A stretch of 64,000 bases of DNA from Collinsella aerofaciens (GCF_901212495.1 NZ_CAAKNY010000053.1:19-64018); one strand, 5' to 3'; shown: positions 33,798 to 43,177, counted from the stretch's first letter. Notes: generated from the letters alone by a model not told the origin. Program-made: numbers and translations.

Positions 33798-35261
33798 ATG
33801 TCAGATACGAAGGCGAAGAAGACAAACAGACGTTTTAAGTTCAAATTACCGCATGTCTATACGATCATGTTCTTGCTGATCGTTGTCTTTGCGGTCCTGA
33901 CTTGGATCGTTCCCTCTGGTCAGTATCAGCGCAAGACGATTTCGACAGCGGCGGGCGAGCGTGAAGTCGCCGTTGCTGGAACCTATGAACAGGTCGATAA
34001 GAACTACACCGATTCCGAGACCGGCGAGACCATCAATCTGGGTCAGGATATCTTCGCGGTCCTGCAAGCGCCCACTAAGGGCATCCAAGAGGCTGCCGAC
34101 GTCGTTGCGTTCGTCTTATTGATTGGCGGATCGTTCGCAATCATCACCAAGACCAACGCTTTGAATGCCGGCATGAGCCGTGTGATTAAAAAGCTCAAGA
34201 ACAAGGACATCCTCATCATTCCCATTACGATGACGTTGCTGTCCATTTGCGGCACTACGTTTGGTATGTCTGAGGAAGCCCTGCCGTTCTATGCCATCTT
34301 CATTCCCATCATGATGGGTATCGGTTATGACTCGATGACGGCATTCATCATCTGCTTCCTTGGTCCTAACCTGGGATATTGTGCTTCGACCATCGACCCG
34401 TTTAACGTCTTGATCGCACAGGGCATTATCGGCATCGAGGGCAATCCGCAACTGTGGCTGCGCGCCGTTTCTTGGGTCATCTTCACTGCCGTCGGTATCG
34501 CATGGGCCATGCGCTACGCCATGCGCGTCAAGAAAAACCCCGAGTCGTCCATTACGTACGAGGACGATAAGCTCAAGCGTATCGAGTTTTCCGTGACCGA
34601 CGCCTCCATCGAGGAAGAGTTCACTATCCGTCAGAAGCTCGTGCTTATCGATTTTGCTTGCGGTATGGGCATTATCGTCTGGGGTCTTGTTACCCAGGGT
34701 TGGTACATGAATGAGATTTCCGCCGTGTTCCTTGGCATGGGCTTGCTTGCCGGTATCCTGGGCGGTCTTGACCAGCAGACGATTGCTGAGGAGTTCGTTA
34801 AAGGTCTCGCCGACTTTGCGTACGCCGCCATCGTTATTGGTATCGCTCGCGGTATTCTGGTCATCGCCGAGGGCGGCATGATCATCGACACCATTCTCCA
34901 GGCGCTCGCTACTGCGCTCGCCGGTGCACCCGCCGCCGTCTACACCACGTTTATGTATATCGTCCTTGGCCTGCTCTCTTTGCTGGTTCCCTCGAGTTCT
35001 GGCCTGGCGGCGCTCACCATGCCTGTTATGGGCCCCCTGACCGAGCTTATGGGCCTCAATCCCGAGGCAGCTGTTACCGCGCTCCAGTTTGCTAATCAGA
35101 CCATCAACACCATCAGTCCCGTGGCGGGCATGACGGTCGCCGGCCTTGCCGTGGCAAAGATCTCGTTTGGCCAATGGTGGAAGACCATTTGGAAGTTCTT
35201 CATTTTCATGGTCGTCTTTGGCCTGATCGTAACGGCAATCTCTGGCATGCTTCCGGTGTAG
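33798..35261 (+). CDS. YfcC-family membrane transporter
   Basis: The 487-residue protein has about 12 hydrophobic segments and matches the YfcC family of ion-coupled transporters: PHVYTIMFLLIVVFAVLTWIVPSG-type N-terminus, GMSEEALPFYAIFIPIMM, and PSSSGLAALTMPVMGPL. Characterised relatives move basic amino acids or peptides. It is the first gene of the operon and so probably imports the substrate, in place of the amino-acid permease FrlA of E. coli. ATG 33798 follows TTGGAGG. Confidence 0.88.
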   Translation: MSDTKAKKTNRRFKFKLPHVYTIMFLLIVVFAVLTWIVPSGQYQRKTISTAAGEREVAVAGTYEQVDKNYTDSETGETINLGQDIFAVLQAPTKGIQEAADVVAFVLLIGGSFAIITKTNALNAGMSRVIKKLKNKDILIIPITMTLLSICGTTFGMSEEALPFYAIFIPIMMGIGYDSMTAFIICFLGPNLGYCASTIDPFNVLIAQGIIGIEGNPQLWLRAVSWVIFTAVGIAWAMRYAMRVKKNPESSITYEDDKLKRIEFSVTDASIEEEFTIRQKLVLIDFACGMGIIVWGLVTQGWYMNEISAVFLGMGLLAGILGGLDQQTIAEEFVKGLADFAYAAIVIGIARGILVIAEGGMIIDTILQALATALAGAPAAVYTTFMYIVLGLLSLLVPSSSGLAALTMPVMGPLTELMGLNPEAAVTALQFANQTINTISPVAGMTVAGLAVAKISFGQWWKTIWKFFIFMVVFGLIVTAISGMLPV

Positions 35262-35270
35262 GTGGTTGTG

Positions 35271-36854
35271 ATGTCTGATCGTTTGACGGTCCTGACGTCT
35301 AAGAGCGTCTTTACCGGTACGGGGGACCTGCCGTTTGAAGGTTTCGTAGCGGTCCGTGGCAATCGAATTGAGGCTGTTGGCACCAAGTGTGAGGTAGCTT
35401 CGTATTTGACCCAAGCGGACGAGGTAGTTGACCTGGGCGACCGCACCGTCATGCCTGGCCTGATCGATGTGCATACCTTCTATACGGGCTGGGCACTGCG
35501 GACGTTGGGGCCTGATCTGTCCGGCATCGCTGATGCCAAAGGGGCCGTGTCGCTCTTGCGTGCATGGATAGAAGATCATTCGGATTGCGCGGCGGCTTTT
35601 GGCCACAACCTACCCGAAACGTTGGCATCGGATGCCGAGAACGCAAATACGGCAGCCGTGTTTGACGATTGTTTTGGCGATATCCCTGTCGTCTGCTTTA
35701 CACCGGGTGCGGAGACCTGCGTTCTCAATGCAGCCGCCAGTGCACGATACGGCTTTACACCCCAGGCGTGCTATGCCGAGAAGATCTGGCGCATGATGAG
35801 CGATTTCCTCGCGCTGCCCGAGGTACGTGCGGGGTATTCGGACTACATGAGCATGCTTAACGAGCGCGGCGTTACCGCCATCAAGGAGATGGCGTTTGAT
35901 GACTACTACGGCTTTGCCGACGAAATGGCTCGCCGTGAGGAATCTGGTGAGCTGACGGTTCGCGTCTCTATGATGTCGCAGCCGGTGGGCGCTGGTGCAA
36001 ATCTGGCATATGCCCGCGAGGCACGAGAGCGCTTCCGGGGACCGTTCGTTCGTTTTTCTGGCTTCAACCGTATGGCCGATCGCGGCGTATGGGCGGGGCT
36101 TGCCGAGATGATTGACCCCTATGAGGACACGGCCGATGCGGGAGCCGCCGGCAAGACGGTCGTCGAGGAGCCCGAGTGGGATCTGATTGAGAACGAGCTA
36201 CGTGCAATTGATGCTGACGGCTTCCGATATTCCTTGCATTGCCAGGGAGATGGCGCCGTTCGTCGCACCGTGGCGCTCTATGCCTCGCTGCCTCGAGACG
36301 AACATGGACGGATGCTTCGCCGCCATGCGATTACCGATCTCGAGAACTCTGACCCGACCGATCTTGTCGAGTTTGGCAAGTTAGGTGGAATTTGCGAGGT
36401 CTATCCGCAGATTCTGACGCTGGACCGGCGCGAGGATTGCCTATCGATGATGCGTCGACAAATTGGCGAGACGCGACTTTTACACAGCTGGAATCGCCGC
36501 GGCATGGAAGATTCCGGATGCACGGTGTGCTGTGGTACGGATTTGCCGCTGCTGATTCCGAGCCTGGGTGAGTCAATCTACAGCGCGTGCGGCGGATACT
36601 TCGACGATGGACTGCCCGTGAATGAGGCCAACGTGCTGACGCTTGTCGAGCTCTTGCGCGCTTGGACTGCCGGGGGCGCGTACGATCTGATGCGCGAAGA
36701 CGAGCTGGGTACGCTTGAGGTTGGCAAGCTTGCCGATATCTGCGTGCTCGATCGGGATGTGTTCGACCTCGATTATCGCGACGCACGCGATCTTGCGGTT
36801 GATATGACGATGTCGGACGGACAAATCGTGTTCGATCGAAATAAGGAGGCATAA
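35271..36854 (+). CDS. Amidohydrolase (YtcJ-like) with altered metal motif
   Basis: The ~527-residue protein belongs to the amidohydrolase_3 group: MPGLIDVH after the small beta domain, SLHCQGDGAVRRTV, and C-terminal CGTDLPLLIPSLGE. The usual HxH at the end of the first barrel strand reads HTF here, so one metal ligand is missing. It follows the transporter by 9 nt (or directly, if the GTG at 35262 is used). It may cleave an amide bond of the imported compound. Activity is uncertain given the changed motif. Confidence 0.85.
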   Translation: MSDRLTVLTSKSVFTGTGDLPFEGFVAVRGNRIEAVGTKCEVASYLTQADEVVDLGDRTVMPGLIDVHTFYTGWALRTLGPDLSGIADAKGAVSLLRAWIEDHSDCAAAFGHNLPETLASDAENANTAAVFDDCFGDIPVVCFTPGAETCVLNAAASARYGFTPQACYAEKIWRMMSDFLALPEVRAGYSDYMSMLNERGVTAIKEMAFDDYYGFADEMARREESGELTVRVSMMSQPVGAGANLAYAREARERFRGPFVRFSGFNRMADRGVWAGLAEMIDPYEDTADAGAAGKTVVEEPEWDLIENELRAIDADGFRYSLHCQGDGAVRRTVALYASLPRDEHGRMLRRHAITDLENSDPTDLVEFGKLGGICEVYPQILTLDRREDCLSMMRRQIGETRLLHSWNRRGMEDSGCTVCCGTDLPLLIPSLGESIYSACGGYFDDGLPVNEANVLTLVELLRAWTAGGAYDLMREDELGTLEVGKLADICVLDRDVFDLDYRDARDLAVDMTMSDGQIVFDRNKEA

Positions 36855-36855
36855 G

Positions 36856-37707
36856 GTGTCTGAATCCAAACCGACGCTGCGCCGCGAACAGATTGCGGGC
36901 ATGAATATCCACTACATCATGTGGTCGCTCGATTACTTCCTTGACGCGCAGCAGCGTTTGGGCTTTGAGTCCATTGAGCTGTGGTGTGCGGAGCCGCATG
37001 TGACGCTCGACCACACGGGCTACTTTGAGGCTGAGGTCCTGGCGAAAAAGGCTGCAGACCGTGGGCTTAGGTATCGTACTCTGTGCCCCGAGAATGTTGT
37101 CTATCCTTGGCAATACTGCGCACGCAAGCCGCTGCATGAACAGCGCAGCCTGGCGTACTTTAAGCACGGCATTGAGCTTGCCGAGGTACTTGGGTGCGAC
37201 CGTATGTCCGTCAACTCGGGCTGGGGCGACTGGGACGAGGATCGCGAGGAGGCCTGGAAGCGCAGCCGCGAGCACTTGTCCATTCTGGCGGAGTATGCCG
37301 GCGAGCACAGTCTGGTGCTTACGATGGAAAGCCTGCGTCCCGAGGAGAGCAACCTTGTGACGACGGTTTCCGATGCGAAGCGCATGATTGACGAGGTCGC
37401 GAGCCCGTACTTACAGCCCATGGTTGATACAACCGCGATGGGCGTTGCAGGCGAGACGCTCGAGGACTGGTTTGCCGCCTTTGGTGATGGGGCAATTCAC
37501 GAGATGCACTTTATCGACGGTGACCCGTATGGCCATCTGGTGTGGGGCGATGGCAAGCACGATATGGACGCCTTCGTCGCCACGCTCAACGCCCATGGTT
37601 TTGACGGCATGCTGGGCCAGGAAATCACGGACGGTCGTTACTACGATGACCCGGCGGCGGCAGATGCCAAGAACATGGCCGCATTCGAGAAATATCTGAT
37701 TGACTAA
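36856..37707 (+). CDS. FrlC-like sugar epimerase/isomerase (xylose-isomerase-like TIM barrel)
   Basis: The 283-residue protein is an AP-endonuclease-2-family TIM barrel: GFESIELWCAEPHV, DRMSVNSGWGDWDEDREEAW, LTMESLRPEESNLV and GQEITDGRYY. The family includes FrlC, which interconverts fructoselysine and psicoselysine. Its position beside frlB and frlD homologs supports that role. The GTG start at 36856 lies 1 nt after the previous stop with AAGGAGG before it. Confidence 0.88.
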   Translation: MSESKPTLRREQIAGMNIHYIMWSLDYFLDAQQRLGFESIELWCAEPHVTLDHTGYFEAEVLAKKAADRGLRYRTLCPENVVYPWQYCARKPLHEQRSLAYFKHGIELAEVLGCDRMSVNSGWGDWDEDREEAWKRSREHLSILAEYAGEHSLVLTMESLRPEESNLVTTVSDAKRMIDEVASPYLQPMVDTTAMGVAGETLEDWFAAFGDGAIHEMHFIDGDPYGHLVWGDGKHDMDAFVATLNAHGFDGMLGQEITDGRYYDDPAAADAKNMAAFEKYLID

Positions 37708-37769
37708 AACAACTATCGGCCACGCAGCCAATCTCATTGATTGCGGACCAAACAAGAAAGGAACTGGAT

Positions 37770-38738
37770 ATGAACGCACACGATCTGATCAAAGAGGCAA
37801 TTGCCGAGAAGGGCAAGTTCGACAGCGTCTACTGGATTGCTTGCGGTGGCTCCATGATCGATTTGATCCCGGCTCATGAGCTTCTGCAGCGCGAGGCAAC
37901 CACCTTCACTTCGTATATCTATACCGCGCGTGAATTCGACATTATGCGTCCGCGTCGTCTGGGCGAGAAGTCCCTGGTCATCGCTTGTAGCCACAGTGGC
38001 AACACCCCCGAGGTCGTCGAGGGCTGCGAGATTGCCCTTGCTGCCGGCGCTACGGTGATCGCCCAGACCGACAACGCTGGATCTAAGATCGACTCCGGCA
38101 AGTGGACCACGTGGGTCTACCCGTGGGGCGAGGGTGTGCCGCAGGCCGAGGTCCCCGCTGGTATTTCGCTGTCGCTTGCGGCAGAGCTGCTCGATCAGCA
38201 GGAGGGCTACGCCGATCTTGCCGATATGTATGCCGGTATCGCCGAGATGGATAAGATTCTTCCCCCGGCACGCGAGAAGGTAAATGCCGAGCTGGGCGAT
38301 CGCTTTGCCAAGCTTTGCCAGGAGCACGAGTTCTTCTATATTCTGGGCAGCGGTCCCAACTTTAGCCAGACCTACGGTTTCGCTATCTGCTCTCTTATGG
38401 AGATGCAGTGGCAGCACTGCAGCTACATCCACTCTGCCGAGTACTTCCATGGCCCCTTCGAGGCTACTCAGGATGGCGTTTTTTACTTCCTGCAGATGGG
38501 CTCCAGCGAGTGCCGTGCTATGGACGAGCGCGCCCTGGCGTTCCTTAAGACGCATACCGATACGCTGATGGTGCTCGATGCCAAGGAGTACGGTATGGAA
38601 GCCGTGCCGGCGAGCGTCCGTGCCTATCTGGACCCGGTGCTGTTCTATGCCATGAACTGCGAGCTGCGTGCTGCACGCGGCAAGGTGTTTGATCACGATC
38701 CCGATTTCCGTCGCTATATGGGTGTTGTCGAGTACTAG
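37770..38738 (+). CDS. frlB: FrlB-like fructoselysine-6-phosphate deglycase
   Basis: FrlB is a SIS-domain enzyme that splits fructoselysine 6-phosphate into lysine and glucose 6-phosphate. The 322-residue product has WIACGGSMIDL, SHSGNTPEVVEG, an ESGEF-like SAEYFHGPFE, and ends DPDFRRYMGVVEY, which closely resembles the end of E. coli FrlB (from memory). The preferred amino-acid part may differ from lysine. ATG 37770 follows AGAAAGGAAC. The kinase gene follows after 14 nt. Confidence 0.9.
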   Translation: MNAHDLIKEAIAEKGKFDSVYWIACGGSMIDLIPAHELLQREATTFTSYIYTAREFDIMRPRRLGEKSLVIACSHSGNTPEVVEGCEIALAAGATVIAQTDNAGSKIDSGKWTTWVYPWGEGVPQAEVPAGISLSLAAELLDQQEGYADLADMYAGIAEMDKILPPAREKVNAELGDRFAKLCQEHEFFYILGSGPNFSQTYGFAICSLMEMQWQHCSYIHSAEYFHGPFEATQDGVFYFLQMGSSECRAMDERALAFLKTHTDTLMVLDAKEYGMEAVPASVRAYLDPVLFYAMNCELRAARGKVFDHDPDFRRYMGVVEY

Positions 38739-38752
38739 AAGGGACAAAGGCC

Positions 38753-39616
38753 ATGGCATTTAACGTTAACGCGCTCGGATTTGGCGACAACGTCGTCGAT
38801 CGCTACGAGCATATCCATACCATGTATCCTGGCGGCAATGCGGTGAACTTCGCCGTTTATGCCAAGAAATGCGGTGCCGCACGCTCCGCATACATGGGCA
38901 TTTTTGGCAATGACGCCGCTGCCGAGCATGTCATTGCAAGCCTCGAGGATGAGGGTATCGAGCTTGACAAGTGCGAGCAGATGATTGGCGAGAACGGAGC
39001 GGCTCGCGTCACCGTCGTTGACGGTGACCGTGTCTTCCTTGGCTCCAACGAGGGCGGTATCCGTGGCGATGCGCGCTATGTCCTCGATCGCTTTGACCTT
39101 TCGTACATGAAGCAGTTCGATGTGGTTCATTCGGGCAACTATTGCTTTACCGAGCGCGAGCTGCCCAAGCTGAAGGCTGCGGGCGTCACGGTCTCTTTTG
39201 ACTTTTCGGACGACTCCACCGACGAGTACTACGAGCAGATTGCGCCCTACGTCGATTTTGCTTTCTTTAGTGCGGCGGATGCCGCGAGTGAGGACGAGAT
39301 TCGCGAGCGTCTGGCATGGGTGAAGGGCCTGGGTCCGCGTTTTGTGTCGGCTACGGCGGGCGCCGAGGGCTGCATTGCTTACGACGGCGAGCGTTATTAC
39401 CGCCAGCTGGCTAAACCGGTAACGGACATGAAGGACACCATGGGGGCGGGCGACTCGTTCCTCACCTCGGTTTTAATGTGCTATCTCGATTCCGCCAAGC
39501 GTGGTGAGGATGGCGCCGAGGCCATCGAGCGCGCGCTCGACTTTGCCGCCGGGTTTGCCTCGACCGTGTGCGGCATGGAAGGCTCTTGGGGCCACGGAGC
39601 ACCAATCGCTGAATAG
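38753..39616 (+). CDS. frlD: FrlD-like fructoselysine 6-kinase (PfkB family)
   Basis: This 287-residue PfkB sugar kinase starts with LGFGDNVVDRYEH and YPGGNAVNFAVYAKKCG, and has FDFSDDSTDEYYEQ and the catalytic DTMGAGDSFLT. The N-terminal GGNAVN and the FDFSD motif are close to E. coli FrlD, which phosphorylates fructoselysine at carbon 6 before FrlB acts. Both enzymes are adjacent here, giving the complete core pathway. A terminator-like hairpin follows before the second kinase. Confidence 0.9.
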   Translation: MAFNVNALGFGDNVVDRYEHIHTMYPGGNAVNFAVYAKKCGAARSAYMGIFGNDAAAEHVIASLEDEGIELDKCEQMIGENGAARVTVVDGDRVFLGSNEGGIRGDARYVLDRFDLSYMKQFDVVHSGNYCFTERELPKLKAAGVTVSFDFSDDSTDEYYEQIAPYVDFAFFSAADAASEDEIRERLAWVKGLGPRFVSATAGAEGCIAYDGERYYRQLAKPVTDMKDTMGAGDSFLTSVLMCYLDSAKRGEDGAEAIERALDFAAGFASTVCGMEGSWGHGAPIAE

Positions 39617-39686
39617 CTTAAGAAAGCGTGCGGCGGTCTGGCTATGAGGCCTTGGACAGCCGATGCAAAACAATAAGCGAAACGCG

Positions 39687-39722
39687 AAAAGGGGGCTCGC
39701 AATGCGGTGGGTCCCCTTTTGA
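39687..39722 (+). terminator. Intra-operon hairpin between the two kinase genes
   Basis: aaaaggggg pairs with tcccctttt (with a bulge) and is followed by TTTTG. It would lower expression of the distal genes. Confidence 0.65.
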
Positions 39723-39737
39723 ACATTGGAGAAGACT

Positions 39738-40538
39738 ATGGGTATTAAAGCGTGTGCGGCTGGTTTTTGCTGCGCGGACGTCTATCAAAACATCGGCGTG
39801 TTCTATCCGACTGGTAATGGCATTGACTGGGGTATCCATCTTGCGCGAATGGGCGTTTCGGTATCCGCCGTTTCGGTTGTCGGCAAGGACGAGTACGGAG
39901 ACAAGATGAGAGAGGCACTGGCCGCTGAGGGGTTCGATATCTCACATCTGCGGGTGGAGGATGGCGACACCTCGGTGATGCTCATGGAATTGAAAGACGG
40001 CGTCGATCGCGTGCATCTCGAGGCAATCGATGGCGTAATGGAGACATATCGACCGAATGAAGATGACCGGGCGTTTATCCTAGAACATGACATCATTCAT
40101 ACCGATCTGTTTGGCAATTGTTTGGACCTCCTGCCCGAATGGCATGATGCGGGCAAGACGGTGGTTATGGACTTCTCGGTGTTCAGCCAGGATCCCGAAT
40201 ATGCCTGCGATAATCATTTTCCCTACGTTGACTACGCATTTATGTCGTTTGAAGATGACACTCCGGAGCTACGTGATTGGGTGCGTCACGTACAGGAGTT
40301 GGGGCCGCGCGTTGCGGTTGCCACGCTTGGCGAGAAGGGAAGCATTGCCTATGACGGTGAGCGCTTCTATGAGTGCGAGATCGTACCGGCGGAGAAGGTC
40401 GTTAACACCGTGGGTGCCGGCGACTCGTATATTGCCGGGTTTACCAAGGGCGTGATCGATGGCCTTGATATTCCCGCGTGTATGAAGGCAGGCGCTGAAC
40501 TATCGTCCCGAGTGATTGGTTCGTTTGAGCCGTACTAG
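39738..40538 (+). CDS. Second FrlD-like PfkB kinase
   Basis: The ~266-residue protein is a PfkB kinase related to the preceding FrlD: CCADVYQNIGVFYPTGNGID, ISHLRVEDGDTSVML, MDFSVFSQDPEYA and catalytic NTVGAGDSYIAGF. It differs from the first kinase in the substrate loop (TGNGIDW instead of GGNAVNF), so it probably accepts another Amadori compound or a sugar released by the pathway. ATG 39738 follows TTGGAG. Duplication of the kinase within one operon is unusual. Confidence 0.88.
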   Translation: MGIKACAAGFCCADVYQNIGVFYPTGNGIDWGIHLARMGVSVSAVSVVGKDEYGDKMREALAAEGFDISHLRVEDGDTSVMLMELKDGVDRVHLEAIDGVMETYRPNEDDRAFILEHDIIHTDLFGNCLDLLPEWHDAGKTVVMDFSVFSQDPEYACDNHFPYVDYAFMSFEDDTPELRDWVRHVQELGPRVAVATLGEKGSIAYDGERFYECEIVPAEKVVNTVGAGDSYIAGFTKGVIDGLDIPACMKAGAELSSRVIGSFEPY

Positions 40539-40565
40539 GGTCAAATGCCTGGAAAGGAGTACGAA

Positions 40566-41426
40566 ATGGTTATCGACATGTTGGTTCATCCTATGCTCTA
40601 CGGCGAGATCTATACGCCGGGTGATGAGCCTGATGGATTTGGTTTTTGGTCACGAGAATTTGGTATGGGGCATATGGGCCCCATGGATTGGGATGAGCTT
40701 CAAGTCGAGATGGACGTCTGCGATGTGCAGAAGAGCGTGCTCATGCCGCTTGATGTAACCACGGCATGCGGAGGGCATTTTGGCACCAATGACCAGATTG
40801 CCATGCTGGTTGCCGCGCATCCCGATCGCCTGTGGGGATTTGCGAGCGTAGATCCGCAGGTGAGCGGTGCCGCAGGCGAATTGGAGCGCACCTTTACCGA
40901 GTTGGGGGCAAAGGGGCTTTGCCTGCATCCGGCAAAACAGGGTTTTGCCCCCGATGATGCTGTGGCCGAGCCGCTTTACGAGCTGTGCGAGCGCTATAAC
41001 AAGCCGGTGGTTTTCCATGCCGGTATGTCTTGGGAGCCGGGTGCAGAACTCTCGCGCAGCAACCCGCTTGCATTTGAGCACACAATCGCAACGCATCCAA
41101 ATGTGCGTTTTAGTTTGACCCACTTTGGCTGGCCCTGGGTGCGCGAGACCGTGGCGATGCTGCTCAAGTATCCCAACTGCTACACGGACACCTCTATCAC
41201 TTACATCGATTCGCCCGAGGAGATGATGCAGCGTCTTTTCACGGTCGATATGGGGCCCCTGTGGTATGACCGCGCGCTATCGCATCAAGTGATGTTCGCC
41301 AGCAATACGCCGCGCTTCCGTGCGTTCAAACTCAAGCGGGCGCTCGATACCGTGTCCATGCGCGATGATGCACGAGAAAGGCTCTACTGGGGTAATGCCC
41401 TGCGCTTTCTTGAAGGGGATGAGTAA
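40566..41426 (+). CDS. Amidohydrolase_2-family protein with degenerate metal site
   Basis: The 286-residue protein resembles amidohydrolase_2 TIM barrels: GFASVDPQ, GAKGLCLHPAKQGF, VVFHAGMSWEPG and SLTHFGWPWV. The N-terminal DxHxH motif reads DMLVH, so its first His is lost, and the final Asp of the family is replaced in ASNTPRF. Two metal ligands are thus missing, and it may act as a metal-free lyase or be regulatory. ATG 40566 follows AAAGGAG. It is close to the kinase (27 nt) and yjbQ (2 nt). Confidence 0.82.
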   Translation: MVIDMLVHPMLYGEIYTPGDEPDGFGFWSREFGMGHMGPMDWDELQVEMDVCDVQKSVLMPLDVTTACGGHFGTNDQIAMLVAAHPDRLWGFASVDPQVSGAAGELERTFTELGAKGLCLHPAKQGFAPDDAVAEPLYELCERYNKPVVFHAGMSWEPGAELSRSNPLAFEHTIATHPNVRFSLTHFGWPWVRETVAMLLKYPNCYTDTSITYIDSPEEMMQRLFTVDMGPLWYDRALSHQVMFASNTPRFRAFKLKRALDTVSMRDDARERLYWGNALRFLEGDE

Positions 41427-41428
41427 AC

Positions 41429-41857
41429 ATGGTGACGCTCGAGACATTGAGCTATCTATCGACTGCTCCGGACCAGTTCATCGATATTACCGAAGACGTG
41501 CACGCCGCCATCGAACGCAGCTCGGTGACCAATGGCTTGGCAGCGATTATTTTGTCGCATACGACTTGTGGAATCGTGGTAAACGAGGGGCTGCCCTGCG
41601 TGGAGACGGATCTTATGGAGACGCTTGATCGCATCGCCCCGCTCGATGCCCCCTATGCGCATGCACGCTTCCTGCCGAGCTATGGAGCCACCAGCAACAA
41701 CTCCTGTGGGCATATCAAGAGCATGATTTGTGGAAACAGTTGCTTCTTTCCCGTCCAAGATGGCCACATCGTGTGCGGAGGTGCCCAAAACATCTATCTT
41801 GCGGAGTTTGACGGTCCGCAGAAGCGAAAAGTGTACGTCGAGGTGCTGGGGGAATAA
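41429..41857 (+). CDS. yjbQ: YjbQ family protein
   Basis: The 142-residue protein is a YjbQ/UPF0047 member: SHTTCGIVVNE, NNSCGHIKSMICG and NIYLAEFDGPQKRKVYVEVLG are family signatures with the conserved Cys and His residues. YjbQ can give weak thiamine-phosphate-synthase activity, but its true function is unknown. It begins 2 nt after the amidohydrolase and is the last gene of the operon. An IS scar starts immediately downstream. Confidence 0.93.
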   Translation: MVTLETLSYLSTAPDQFIDITEDVHAAIERSSVTNGLAAIILSHTTCGIVVNEGLPCVETDLMETLDRIAPLDAPYAHARFLPSYGATSNNSCGHIKSMICGNSCFFPVQDGHIVCGGAQNIYLAEFDGPQKRKVYVEVLGE

Positions 41858-41871
41858 CGTTCCTGCAATAA

Positions 41872-41980
41872 TGAACTGCACCCCAAAACTTGGACGGCTT
41901 AAATAAGAACTACGCCGCAAGGGACTGGCTCCGGAACTCCTCCGGGGTCAGTCCCTTCAGTTTAGTCTGCGTCCTCTGTC
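41872..41980 (-). mobile_element. IS3-family (IS150-type) remnant
   Basis: The right end reads tgcaccccaaaacttggac, a typical IS3-family terminal repeat. The last 21 codons of an OrfB-type transposase follow on the minus strand (KLKGLTPEEFRSQSLAA then TAG at 41910-41912). The rest of the element is missing: the frame is closed at about 41975 and a different sequence begins. It is a deletion scar. Confidence 0.8.
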
Positions 41981-42087
41981 AGGTGATTCGTTGTATTATC
42001 CGGGCGGAAGCGTGTCGCAAGTTGTGGGAGCCGCCAAGCGCAGTTCACGCGCTGCATTTTTTGCGGTGCCTGGGCCGGTGATCTCGG

Positions 42088-43177
42088 GCTGATTAACCGA
42101 GATTATGCTAACAACATGCGTCGCAAGGCGGCGCTGCGCTTGGACGACCTTAAGCTTTTTCACTTCATCACGAGCGGGGGGGGGGTATCTCAACGACCGC
42201 TCGACTGTGGACGTTGCCGATTCACTTCTCCTTAATTGCCTACCGGATGCGATGGTCATCGGCGGTTCGGCTGCCGGTCGTGGCGCCTCGGGCGAGCTTG
42301 CCGATGAGGTCCGCGAGCGTCGCAGCGTGCGGCTGAGGCGACGGGGCTCGCGGCAGGGACACCTGTCTTAGTGGGAACGGGCGACTCTGGTGCCGAGGCC
42401 ATTTCGACGGGTGTATTCCGTCCCGGCGATATGATGGTTCAGTTGGGGAGCACGGCGTATTTCATCTACCTAGCTGATCATATGATCGATGATGCCCGCC
42501 TGTGGCCAGGGACGTTTATCATTCCCGGAACTTACGGGATCTGCGCGGGGACCAATACGGCGGGTGCGCTCACATCGTGGCTGCGCCAATAGCTGTATCG
42601 CGACGCCGTAGAGGCCGAGGGCCACGGTGGCCCCGATGCTTATTCGGTTATGGCGCATGATGCCGCCGATGTGGCGCCGGGTGCCGATGGGCTCCTGTGC
42701 CTGCCGTACTTTGCAGGGGAGCGTACTCCGCTCAACGATCCCGAGGCGCGTGGCGTCTTCTTTGGCCTGACCGGAAGGCATACGCGAGCCCATATGGTTC
42801 GCGCCGCCTTGGAAGGCGTCGCGTATACCGTTGCATCCCATGTCGACATTATCGAGCGAGAGCATGGACTGCCAATTGGGCGCATTATGCTTGTCGGAGG
42901 TGGAACCAAGAATCCAGTTTGGATGCAGGCTATCGCCGACGTATGTGGGCGCGAGGTCTCGGTTGCCAAGGTTGCGGTGGGCGCATGCTTCGGCGATGCC
43001 ATCATGGCAGCTCTCGCAGGTGGCACCTATGCATCATGGGATGAGCTCGCCCAAGTCCTTGGCGTTGCGCAAACAATCGTGCCCGATATGGCTGCCCACG
43101 AGTTATATACGTCGCGTCGTCATATTTTCGATGAACTGTATGCGCGTAACTGCGATCTTGTGCACGAACTGGCGTAG
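42088..43177 (+). pseudogene. Decayed FGGY-family carbohydrate kinase
   Basis: The C-terminal two thirds of an FGGY kinase are readable: VGTGDSGAEAIS (ATP-binding), GSTAYFIYLAD, GADGLLCLPYFAGERTPL and IMLVGGGTKNPVW. An in-frame TAG at 42590-42592 interrupts it. At least one frameshift lies at about 42320-42345, and a run of 11 G at about 42176-42186 may mark another. The N-terminus has been replaced by the IS scar. The substrate class cannot be set, but it lies next to the Amadori operon. Confidence 0.8.

Noticed and set aside
42170-42190. Run of 11 G as a phase-variation tract
   Set aside because: It lies in an already broken kinase gene and could be a sequencing artefact, so no functional claim is made.
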